Position numbers and translations under genes: made by a program. From Colimorpha sp045222295 (lineage in GTDB: Bacteria; Bacteroidota; Bacteroidia; Bacteroidales; P3): a stretch of 64,000 nt of DNA. The notes beneath the pieces are model-generated. The model had not been told where the DNA came from. It was given only the letters and a program-made list of their open reading frames with translations, and did no database searches. The stretch is taken from assembly GCA_045222295.1 (NCBI GenBank), contig JBGUXP010000002.1:62001-126000 (forward strand). The letters are read 5' to 3'. Of this stretch, positions 51,782 to 58,875 are shown piece after piece. Each line of letters starts with the position of its first letter. The stretch's first letter is position 1.

Positions 51782-52019
51782 ACCTCAGTTGTGTGATCTC
51801 CTGGCGTAACTCCCCCACCTCGCGCTGCAAGGGTTCGGCTATGTAGGTGCGCCATTCGCTCACGTAGTCCTTACTCAAATTCATGTCTTTCTGCCGGTTG
51901 TCGGCTATCAGACTCTCTATTTCCTGACGATGTTTGCGGCGGTCGAAGAACCACCCAAACCCGCCCAACAGAGTCATCACTCCCAGGATGATCTCTGTCC
52001 AGTTAATTCCTGTCACCAT
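51696..52019 (-). CDS. Small membrane/coiled-coil protein (holin or i-spanin-like)
   Basis: This 107-residue protein has one N-terminal helix (WTEIILGVMTLLGGFGWFF), a basic stop-transfer (DRRKHRQ) and a coiled coil (LQREVGELRQEITQLRYAIQ). It ends with a Cys-containing tail (CPHRANCPV). The architecture fits an i-spanin or holin. It is encoded between the M15 peptidase and the lipoprotein, with which it overlaps. A decayed homologue lies at 49277-49746. Confidence 0.65.
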   Translation of the reverse strand: MVTGINWTEIILGVMTLLGGFGWFFDRRKHRQEIESLIADNRQKDMNLSKDYVSEWRTYIAEPLQREVGELRQEITQLRYAIQKIDTCPHRANCPVVDGLRGQQDGV

Positions 52020-52038
52020 GTTCTTGTCCTCCTATACT

Positions 52039-52395
52039 TTAATGTTTATACAATATTTGTTTCCTGTTCACGCCCGTCCGTTTCCAGCTCACGTGGACAA
52101 ACGTCGGGTAATAAATAAGCTGGTCATATTTGCCCAGCTCCTCAATGATTCTTCCCACTTCGCGGGGTCGTACATCCGCGGCTTGACCCTTCATGTGCTG
52201 GCTGTTCGCCACACCGCCTACCTCAGCGTTATGCTTGGGGCAGCGGTAGCCGCTGTTTACAAGAACCGGCCCTCCAAATTTCTGGCGAGCCGGATCAAGC
52301 ACGTTATCTACTAAGGCCTCTATGTTCGCCCTGGCCAAAGGCGGGAGCCCGCCGCAACATCGGCAGCGGAACTCCTCAAATTTGAAATGCTTCAT
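52039..52395 (-). CDS. M15-family D-Ala-D-Ala carboxypeptidase-like endolysin
   Basis: This 118-residue zinc peptidase has LVNSGYRCPKHNAEVGG and SQHMKGQAADV (HxxGxAxD, near 68-76) with a third metal histidine in FVHVSW (near 100). It is a compact M15 domain without a signal peptide, as in phage endolysins that need a holin. The gene lies between a 53-residue hypothetical protein and the holin-like gene, so peptidoglycan cleavage during lysis is the best guess. Confidence 0.85.
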   Translation of the reverse strand: MKHFKFEEFRCRCCGGLPPLARANIEALVDNVLDPARQKFGGPVLVNSGYRCPKHNAEVGGVANSQHMKGQAADVRPREVGRIIEELGKYDQLIYYPTFVHVSWKRTGVNRKQILYKH

Positions 52396-52420
52396 CTTGA
52401 TTATCTCCTTTATTTATTTG

Positions 52421-52582
52421 TTACTTGTCCTTCTTTGCAGCTGCGTCTTCAGTGTCCAGCTGCTCGACGAGCGCCATCATTTTGTCCACATACGTATCTA
52501 TGCTGTAACCCCACATTTTTTCAAATTTCTCGGGTGTAACACTCTGAGCACGCAATTCGTCGATTTTTTCTAATAAGTTCAT
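52421..52582 (-). CDS. Small hypothetical protein (53 residues)
   Basis: MNLLEKIDELRAQSVTPEKF is followed by a helical body (MWGYSIDTYVDKMMALVEQL) and an Ala/Lys tail. It fills the gap between the sigma-like gene and the M15 gene. The frame is clean and the AT-rich start context is typical. The function is unknown. Confidence 0.55.
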   Translation of the reverse strand: MNLLEKIDELRAQSVTPEKFEKMWGYSIDTYVDKMMALVEQLDTEDAAAKKDK

Positions 52583-52615
52583 AATTCAGTATTATTTGAA
52601 GACCTAATTCAATTT

Positions 52616-53299
52616 TTATTCAACACTCAATTGTTTTCTGATGATGGCCAACAGCCAGTCCTGCAACTCTTGCAGTTCCGCCAGCGTCTTTTTCAGTTTC
52701 TTGCTCACGGCCCTGTCCGTAGGCAGTCCGCTGAACATCACCTCAACATACTTCAGCAGCATCGCATCTCCGCTTTCCTTTGCGGCTGCCAGGGCAATCT
52801 TGTAGCCCCGGTCGCGGCGGCTTTCTTTCTGCTGCAGTTCTTCCATCAGTTCCATTTCGCTTTTCACCTGAAAGGCGTTCTGTCTGTCGTCAGGGCTGAT
52901 TTCCACCATATCATTGGCATCGTCAAAGCCGTCCTCATCAGCATCTTCGTGTTCAAACTCGCTGTTAGCTTTCACTATCGGTGCGCCGTCCAGCATGTAG
53001 TCGCGCAGCACGTGCTGCATGTCGCTTCTGATTATGTTGATCATCAGCGTCGAGAGTTTCACTCCCTCTTTCCACTTCCATTTGCTGTTTGGATCTTTAA
53101 GCTTCTTGTAAGCCTCCAGAGGGAAGTATTCCACTGCGGGGAGTCCCAGGTTTTGTTCGCTGAAGGCTCCGTATTCGGTCAGGCCTTCCACTTCGGAACT
53201 CGTCCACAAACCAGCCATTCGCATGGCTCCGCGTCTTTCTTCGGGCGTCGCGTCTGCCCAGGTCTTGAATTTCTGCTTTACCTTTTTTCTCATAGGCAA
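52616..53299 (-). CDS. Sigma-70-like or phage regulatory protein
   Basis: This 227-residue protein has a middle segment (GVKLSTLMINIIRSDMQHVLRDY, near 85-107) that resembles sigma-70 region 2. A C-terminal SKKLKKTLAELQELQDWLL resembles a region-4-type helix-turn-helix. Between them is a Glu/Asp-rich stretch. It may direct transcription of the lysis genes that follow it, but this reading is from pattern only and a structural phage protein is an alternative. Confidence 0.5.
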   Translation of the reverse strand: MPMRKKVKQKFKTWADATPEERRGAMRMAGLWTSSEVEGLTEYGAFSEQNLGLPAVEYFPLEAYKKLKDPNSKWKWKEGVKLSTLMINIIRSDMQHVLRDYMLDGAPIVKANSEFEHEDADEDGFDDANDMVEISPDDRQNAFQVKSEMELMEELQQKESRRDRGYKIALAAAKESGDAMLLKYVEVMFSGLPTDRAVSKKLKKTLAELQELQDWLLAIIRKQLSVE

Positions 53300-53344
53300 T
53301 CGGTTTTACGTTCAACTTATGTTTATTTCGAAAGACCTCGTCTC

Positions 53345-53509
53345 TCACTCAATGTTATCCAATTCGTTGCCCAGCCTGATTTTCAAGCACTTACAGCGGT
53401 CGTTGATTTTGCAACGTGACCTATGAGCACAAAAAAAGCGGCGGCCACCAGTTTTATCCGATGTCCGCCGCTTGTGGGTGGTATATATACAGTCCCCCCG
53501 GGCGAACAT
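53345..53509 (-). CDS. Possible small basic Cys-rich protein (54 residues)
   Basis: The frame starts MFARGDCIYTTHKRRTSDKT and continues FFCAHRSRCKINDRCKCLKI, ending 45 bases before the sigma-like gene. Four of its five cysteines fall in the C-terminal half. A strong GC hairpin with a T-run is embedded in it, so it may be an attenuator rather than, or as well as, a gene. Confidence 0.4.
   Translation of the reverse strand: MFARGDCIYTTHKRRTSDKTGGRRFFCAHRSRCKINDRCKCLKIRLGNELDNIE
53431..53472 (-). terminator. Hairpin with T-run in the leader (attenuator-like)
   Basis: On the minus strand AGCGGCGG and CCGCCGCT are separated by a 20-base loop and followed by TTTTTTT. It lies between the promoter and the sigma-like gene. 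Confidence 0.55.
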
Positions 53510-53606
53510 CACAACTGGATTTTCGCCTCGGAGGGTCTTTATTCGTTATGTGTAAATTGCAATCATAGAAGACACTACAATTTCGTTCTGTGCACTATTG
53601 TGGCTG

Positions 53607-53637
53607 CAAAATTACAAAATTTCTTGCATCTATCAAA
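53607..53637 (-). promoter_or_regulatory. Bacteroidetes-type promoter for the lysis cassette
   Basis: On the minus strand TTTG (53637-53634), a 19-base spacer and TAATTTTG (53614-53607). An exact match to the consensus. Confidence 0.75.
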
Positions 53638-53696
53638 AGATTTTCTTAATTTTGTCCGTAAATTGGTGGATTATGCGCTGTCACTGACAGCCCCAT

Positions 53697-53727
53697 CAAA
53701 AAAACGTCCACCATTTCTAGTGGACAT
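53697..53727 (-). terminator. Terminator of the HNH / GNAT-PIN / ASCH operon
   Basis: On the minus strand GTCCAC, an eight-base loop and GTGGAC are followed by GTTTTTTTG, about 12 bases after the HNH stop. Confidence 0.85.
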
Positions 53728-53737
53728 TCTCTCTCAT

Positions 53738-54634
53738 TTATTTCTTGCATCCTTCCTTATTAAGAGGATCAGCTTCAGACTTACTAAAGATTTTTATCTC
53801 ATCACTATCATTTAGCGGAGAAAGTCCGTTGTGCTCTTCTAACCATTTTTGATACTCAGTTATGCTGGGGTCAGAAATACACATGGCGTATTCTATACCT
53901 GCAATAGCCATAACGAAATAGATTTCTGCTTCAACAAAACCTGTAGAGTAACGCTTATGCTCCTTTGTAAAAAACTTCATTTCGTGAAGTATCTCATAAA
54001 GCTCATCCCTATCTTTACGGAAATAGAAATCCCCCTCCGAATAAATCCTTCGCTGATTATATTGCCAATAAGGTCCTTCCCCATATCGGGCATACTTTCG
54101 AAGATCTCTCAATACATCAGCTTTATCACCCAGTAGCTCTTGAACACATAATTCGTAATTCTCCTCTCCAACGTTATACAAAAAGTATTCATACGCACAT
54201 TTTGCAATGAAGCGCGACATATTAATTGATGGATAATCTGGTTCGGGATAATACAGGCTAATCATTGTATGCGTTTTGCCATCTTTTATCGCATCATAAA
54301 GAAGCTCATCCTTAAACGACACTACACGACCACTGTCCGTTGTTTGCATCTCCACATCACAAGCCATCATGGCACCGGGGAAAATCATTTTTTCCTTTAC
54401 CAGCTTTCCTTTCTTCGTTGCAATCTCATTTCGGAATCTCATGGATTTGAAATATGGCTGTTCCAATAGTTCCCTTTCGATTTTAACGGCGAAATAATTA
54501 TTGCATTCATCGCATACATATCCTTTAGGCAGGAAGTGGTGTTTGTTTCCAAGCGATTCAGGAATAATATGCTCCACACTTTTTGACGCCCCTGAATCTT
54601 TATGAAAGAAAATACATTGCATATTAGGCATCAT
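53738..54634 (-). CDS. HNH endonuclease-like protein
   Basis: This 298-residue protein starts with an HNH-type zinc-finger nuclease motif: MQCIFFHKDSG, then SVEHIIPESLGNKHHFLPKG and CDECNNYF (near 5-50). Catalytic H and N are visible. A long C-terminal region (about 60-298) without a recognised domain may sense or bind a partner. The gene overlaps the GNAT-PIN gene by four bases (ATGA), which itself overlaps the ASCH gene, so all three are translated together. A terminator follows its stop. Confidence 0.82.
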   Translation of the reverse strand: MMPNMQCIFFHKDSGASKSVEHIIPESLGNKHHFLPKGYVCDECNNYFAVKIERELLEQPYFKSMRFRNEIATKKGKLVKEKMIFPGAMMACDVEMQTTDSGRVVSFKDELLYDAIKDGKTHTMISLYYPEPDYPSINMSRFIAKCAYEYFLYNVGEENYELCVQELLGDKADVLRDLRKYARYGEGPYWQYNQRRIYSEGDFYFRKDRDELYEILHEMKFFTKEHKRYSTGFVEAEIYFVMAIAGIEYAMCISDPSITEYQKWLEEHNGLSPLNDSDEIKIFSKSEADPLNKEGCKK

Positions 54635-56655
54635 TTTAGTTCCTTCCCATGCTCATACACCTCAAAGAATACCTTTCCATTCACCCGCACAGGCGAATTG
54701 AATGTATTCTTCCCATATCCGTTCCTCACCAATATCTCCTGCACCTTGTCATACCCTACTGCTGTCTCAAACAGCTCCGTGTGACTGAACTTCAGCGCCC
54801 TAATCTCCTTGTTATCATCCTCCTTGCAGAGCGTGTTCTTTATGTCCGTCCACTCATAGATGCCATAGTGCTTCAGCGTCCTAAACAGCTCCCGCGCCCT
54901 GCCCGTATACACCTCCGTCAAGTACGAACTTCCCACAATAGCCTTCGAGTGCGTTCCGCTGTCCTTCCTCTTGCATACGTACCACAGTATTCTAGCTGGT
55001 GCCACCTCGGTCAGCGGTTTCTTGCTGCGATAATACACATTCTCAAAGTTCCATAGCTTGCTAGGGTCTGCACCAAACAGGTTCTCCCCGCTTATCACGT
55101 TGTCAAACAGATGTCCTGCCCATAATGCCTTGATGGGGATGATATACACCGGTATATCCAAATCCCGAATCTTCAGAGGATAATACTTGAACTCCATCTG
55201 TAGCAAGTCATCATCAACCATAGGGGCAAACTCTGAACGCTCAACAATCTCATCCCTTATCTCCTTCACCATGATGCTTTCATCATCTGGCACAAATCCC
55301 AAACTTTGCAGCAAACTCCTTTCGTCTTGGGTCAGCAGTCGCTCCCCCATCACTAGCCGTTTCCGCTTCCCCGCCACGCATTCTCTCAGCCGGTCAGTCA
55401 CTGTCTGGCAGAACAATGAACCCTTCAGCGGCCCGTCCAGTATCCTCAGGAAACTGATGGTTCTAGTCTCTCCATCATCCGTCAATCCGTAAAAAGCAAC
55501 GTCATCGCCTTGATAGCGCACCGTGAACATTTCACCGCCATTGTTCACGCAGCCGTCCACCACGTTCTCAAAAATCTTCTTTCGTTCGTGCCAGCCTGTG
55601 TACAGAAAACGCTCTTTATTGGCTTTCAGTCCCTCCGCATCCTGGCGTTTCAGAGTGTGCATGGTAACGCCCCTTAGCATGGCCGGTGCATACTCCTCGC
55701 GGTGTAGCAGTTGGTCTATCTTTAGCAGAAACTCTTGCGGCGTATATATCTGAACTTCAAACCGCGCCTCTATCTCCTCCTTCCGTTTCAGGAGCGGTCC
55801 GTCAAAGGTTACAAAATATGGCAGTCCTGCTGCTATGCAACTGGCCACCTGTTTCCGGTCGCTCACCGTATTCACAGTCTTTCCAGGCAGCAGGATATTC
55901 AATTCCCTACAAATATCTTTCATTGCCTCTGCGTCCACCTTCACTTCCGTAAAGGCGCTCTTGATGTATCGTAGTGTCTTCTCTGCCCGTTTCAGGTTCT
56001 TGTCGCGGTTTATTTCATTGAACACTTCTGGTGCATAGCACAGTTCTGTCTCTTCCACCAGCCAGTCTTGCTGGAGACATCTCGGATCTTCCTTGGGGTC
56101 AAACCTCGCACCTTCTTCCGCAGCATCTCTCAGTTTCAAGATCACGTTCAGATCCATCAGCGCCTTTACCTTTGTGCTCTCTTCATACACCTCTGAAAAC
56201 AGGTCTCTCGCGTGGAAGTCATACCACCACGTGGTCAGGTAGTGCTCATCGTAGCTTCTGCTCCTGTGGTTGCCACTGGCTATGAATCCAAACCTTTCCC
56301 ACATCTGTGAAGGTATATCATAGTCTCTTCGACAGTTCAGTACCATCCCTGTTGCACCGCTGTCGTGGAACCTGTCTCGCAAGGCCTCCAGAAGTGCTGT
56401 TGATACACCTCTCCCTCTGTAAGGCTTATCCACCGCCAAGTGTACAATGGCTATTCTAGAGAACCGACTTGTCCGGCGAAACATCAAGTATCCTAGTAAT
56501 TGGTCGCCTTCGCTGGCCGTTATGATGCTTTTAGCCATAGCATAATCATCAAAACCACCCTCAGGCATAAACCCCAGGGTGGCCGCACATTTCTTTCCCA
56601 AAGCTTTCACTTGGTCATAGAATGGACTGCGGTTATTGATGAATTCTATTTTCAT
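54631..56655 (-). CDS. GNAT acetyltransferase - PIN-like nuclease fusion
   Basis: This 674-residue protein has a GNAT domain (about 1-155) with the acetyl-CoA motif AVDKPYRGRGVSTALLEALR (near 74). A PIN-like domain follows (about 165-325), with an LMDLNVILKLRDA start, a YAPEVFNEI segment, and SDRKQVASCIAAGLPYFVTFDGPLL. The C-terminal half (about 345-674) contains segments that may be a PUA/ASCH-like module and an unknown region. GNAT-ASCH associations are known in the ASCH superfamily. The GNAT-PIN fusion suggests acetyl transfer to, or cleavage of, RNA, which is inference. It overlaps both neighbours by four bases. Confidence 0.75.
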   Translation of the reverse strand: MKIEFINNRSPFYDQVKALGKKCAATLGFMPEGGFDDYAMAKSIITASEGDQLLGYLMFRRTSRFSRIAIVHLAVDKPYRGRGVSTALLEALRDRFHDSGATGMVLNCRRDYDIPSQMWERFGFIASGNHRSRSYDEHYLTTWWYDFHARDLFSEVYEESTKVKALMDLNVILKLRDAAEEGARFDPKEDPRCLQQDWLVEETELCYAPEVFNEINRDKNLKRAEKTLRYIKSAFTEVKVDAEAMKDICRELNILLPGKTVNTVSDRKQVASCIAAGLPYFVTFDGPLLKRKEEIEARFEVQIYTPQEFLLKIDQLLHREEYAPAMLRGVTMHTLKRQDAEGLKANKERFLYTGWHERKKIFENVVDGCVNNGGEMFTVRYQGDDVAFYGLTDDGETRTISFLRILDGPLKGSLFCQTVTDRLRECVAGKRKRLVMGERLLTQDERSLLQSLGFVPDDESIMVKEIRDEIVERSEFAPMVDDDLLQMEFKYYPLKIRDLDIPVYIIPIKALWAGHLFDNVISGENLFGADPSKLWNFENVYYRSKKPLTEVAPARILWYVCKRKDSGTHSKAIVGSSYLTEVYTGRARELFRTLKHYGIYEWTDIKNTLCKEDDNKEIRALKFSHTELFETAVGYDKVQEILVRNGYGKNTFNSPVRVNGKVFFEVYEHGKELK

Positions 56656-57014
56656 AACGATTCTATGTAGCGGAAACTTTGTGGAGCATGAAAAGGAAGG
56701 TCTTTGGGCTGATCGTAGAACTTAAGGTTCTGAATGACTATTGCATAGGCGGTTTGTTTTCCGCCAAAGTACTCGTCATAGAAGTCCTTGGTAATGCCGG
56801 CATATTTGCTAGTTTGCTTCCACACGGCAGTTGGGGTGCCAGTAATCACATCCACTGGCTGAAACTCTCCCACCACCTTGCTTACTGGAGAAGATGCGTA
56901 TATATATACCTTCTCTACCTTTTGTTTGAATATAGTTTTGCGGAACTCAAAGCGTTTGCGTCCGACTTTGATTTCCGCCACGTATTCGGGTTTTATGGAT
57001 AGTATTACGTTCAT
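56652..57014 (-). CDS. ASCH-domain protein
   Basis: This 120-residue stand-alone ASCH domain (PUA-like fold) has LSIKPEYVAEIKVGRKRFEFR, the signature loop with GRKRFEFRK, then YIYASSPVSKVVGEF. ASCH domains bind RNA or modified nucleosides. It overlaps the GNAT-PIN gene by four bases and is the first gene of the coupled trio (ASCH, GNAT-PIN, HNH). It follows the AbiE pair by 27 bases, so transcription may begin upstream of that pair. Confidence 0.85.
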   Translation of the reverse strand: MNVILSIKPEYVAEIKVGRKRFEFRKTIFKQKVEKVYIYASSPVSKVVGEFQPVDVITGTPTAVWKQTSKYAGITKDFYDEYFGGKQTAYAIVIQNLKFYDQPKDLPFHAPQSFRYIESL

Positions 57015-57041
57015 TCTATTCCTCAGTTCATGACTTTTGGC

Positions 57042-58043
57042 CTATTCGCCCCATGCATTAAACCTCTCAGTAAGCTCTTTTACCTTTTCCAGAACTGTTT
57101 CAAAGCGGATTTCTGAATCAGGCTCAAGTATCATACTCGTCCTGACATTCTCGTAATCTGCTTTCCATTTCGCCAACAGTTCCTCCGTGCGAGGAATAGG
57201 ATTCAGATGTGGCGGGTAATGCAACGCATAGTCCACTCCTCCCATCTTCGAGAACAATTCCCTATGAGCCACAATAGAGGCATAAAGTTCTTTATCTTCT
57301 ATTGCCTTCTGGGCAAACTCCGTATCTGCCAGTTTGTATATGTCGTAAAAATGGCGGCTGCGGTATTCTATCTGCATTTTTTCCTCTGGTCGTTGGTGCT
57401 CCTCGTGCAACAGAAATAACTTCTCAATAAGAGTACGCTCCGGGGTGACAGTCGGAAACACTACCGGCTCTTCTACAAAAGGCAAACGCGGATTTGTCTG
57501 CTCAATAAACGACGTCATTTTCTTATCCTGGCTGGGTTCCATCATAGAACGGCTCCCTATCTCCACCAACACACGCGGTTTGATATAAGCAGGATAATTC
57601 ACTACCGGTTCGTACTGTATTTCAATCTTTACCGGATCTTTGTCAGGCGTTGTAACTTCTATGGGCACAGCCCTTACGTCCAACCCATAAGCGTCTATGG
57701 CCCTCTGGAAACCCATAATAAAATCGCCTGTCAGATAGTGACACGATGCATCGCGCAACTTTCCAACCTGTGTACGGGAAATATCACCTTTGAATCCAAA
57801 GAATTCCCTATTGATAGCCAAATCGATATCTTCCGAAAAACGATTGATGATTCCCCACGCCTTGCTCAACGAAGTACCACCTTTGAAAACCATATTCTCA
57901 GAAATGGCCATCGTTTTAAGTACACGAAGTATTTCCGTCACCCACCAGTCCTTCTCAATAGCATAGTCAGGATAACCCGTATTTGCCGATGTCACTTGCA
58001 GGGAATCATACTTGTCCGCCCTGCTTAACTCAATCCACCTCAT
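57042..58043 (-). CDS. abiEii: AbiEii-family nucleotidyltransferase toxin
   Basis: From the ATG at 58043 (MRWIELSRADKYDSLQVTSA) the protein has 333 residues. It is an AbiEii/AbiGii-type nucleotidyltransferase with the core motif FKGGTSLSKAWGIINRFSEDIDLAI (GGTS, then D-x-D, near 53-76). A start at 58073 is possible, but the one at 58043 gives an ATGA overlap with the antitoxin gene and has an AAGAAG ribosome-site-like stretch before it. AbiE systems are type IV toxin-antitoxins giving abortive infection; relatives modify tRNA. It lies 27 bases before the ASCH gene. Confidence 0.9.
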   Translation of the reverse strand: MRWIELSRADKYDSLQVTSANTGYPDYAIEKDWWVTEILRVLKTMAISENMVFKGGTSLSKAWGIINRFSEDIDLAINREFFGFKGDISRTQVGKLRDASCHYLTGDFIMGFQRAIDAYGLDVRAVPIEVTTPDKDPVKIEIQYEPVVNYPAYIKPRVLVEIGSRSMMEPSQDKKMTSFIEQTNPRLPFVEEPVVFPTVTPERTLIEKLFLLHEEHQRPEEKMQIEYRSRHFYDIYKLADTEFAQKAIEDKELYASIVAHRELFSKMGGVDYALHYPPHLNPIPRTEELLAKWKADYENVRTSMILEPDSEIRFETVLEKVKELTERFNAWGE

Positions 58044-58636
58044 ATCACTTCTTTCATTATTGTTCTTATCCATTCTGGAGCAAGCATCATATCGTGCATC
58101 ACATCAGCTAAACTCTCCTTGCTGAGTAAGTGCTTCACCTTCATCTTCATCTCCTCTGTCACACCATCCTTGCCCACGGCTTTCAATCCCTGTATAATCA
58201 AGGCTGTATTCTCACCTTTTGCCGACAGATTCTTCGGAGCAGTTTTGCTAAACCGCAGGGAACGCTTGCCAATACTTATCTTTCTTGGCATACCATCCGT
58301 AAGGTAAGTAACCTGCAAAGGAATCTGTGTGGTAAATCCCAGCACATGTGCAGCATACTGTCCGGTAGCGATAATACGGGCATGGTCGCGTTGGGCAATT
58401 GCCTTGGCTATCTGCTCCATCGAAGGGGGAACGTCACCAAACAACTCACTTTTTTCCGGGTAAGCGTATATTCCTCGTGCCATGAACATAATCTCACCTT
58501 TGGCGCTCATACGTTCCAGCGCCTTACGGCAGGCTGTTTCCGATCCCAGATCGAAAAAGGTCTCTGGAAAGAACACACTTCCGCGCTCCATTCCTCTGAT
58601 TCGCTCCCTTACTTTATCTTCTATACTTATATACAT
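58040..58636 (-). CDS. abiEi: AbiEi-type antitoxin (DUF6088-like)
   Basis: From the ATG at 58636 (MYISIEDKVRERIRGMERGS) the protein has 198 residues. A winged-helix N-domain (about 1-75, ACRKALERMSAKGEIMFMARG) is followed by IYAYPEKSELFG and a C-terminal region (about 85-198) typical of AbiEi/DUF6088 antitoxins. These neutralise the partner and repress their own promoter. An inverted repeat TTTGTC / GACAAA lies just upstream (58650-58680) and is a candidate operator. An ATG at 58657 is an alternative start. Confidence 0.85.
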   Translation of the reverse strand: MYISIEDKVRERIRGMERGSVFFPETFFDLGSETACRKALERMSAKGEIMFMARGIYAYPEKSELFGDVPPSMEQIAKAIAQRDHARIIATGQYAAHVLGFTTQIPLQVTYLTDGMPRKISIGKRSLRFSKTAPKNLSAKGENTALIIQGLKAVGKDGVTEEMKMKVKHLLSKESLADVMHDMMLAPEWIRTIMKEVI

Positions 58637-58647
58637 AACCAATTTAT

Positions 58648-58682
58648 TTTGTCTCAAAAATAGTCGATTTTCGCGACAAAAT
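58648..58682. promoter_or_regulatory. Candidate AbiE operator/promoter
   Basis: The inverted repeat ATTTTGTC / GACAAAAT (arms about 58647-58654 and 58675-58682) encloses the -7-like box TATTTTTG on the minus strand. The -33 match is poor. The spacing fits autoregulation by the antitoxin. Confidence 0.5.
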
Positions 58683-58790
58683 TAACGATTCTTCGTCACT
58701 TTTATTGCATTTCTTGTCAAACTTTATTCATTTTTAAGACTCCAATCCCCCGCTCCGTAAAGTCCCGCGCCCCAGCGCGGCACATTACTC

Positions 58791-58834
58791 CGCTCCCCAC
58801 AGAGACCGGCTCCCTATCGGTCGCCCGTCTCTTT
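58791..58834. repeat. 16-kb-spaced repeat, right copy (R5b)
   Basis: CACAGAGACCGGCTCC runs to GCCCGTCTCT and is followed by TTTT on the plus strand. It is the same orientation and stem as R5a at 42526-42570. Confidence 0.65.
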
Positions 58835-58875
58835 TTCCAGCCCTCCTGTAGTGACTTACATATTTGCTCTCTCAA

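Larger units (their letters stand above)
53300..53737. other. Leader region of the lysis cassette
   Basis: This 438-base stretch holds a perfect consensus promoter (53607-53637), a possible 54-codon gene (53345-53509) with a terminator-like hairpin inside it (53431-53472), and the terminator of the HNH operon (53697-53727). Confidence 0.6.
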
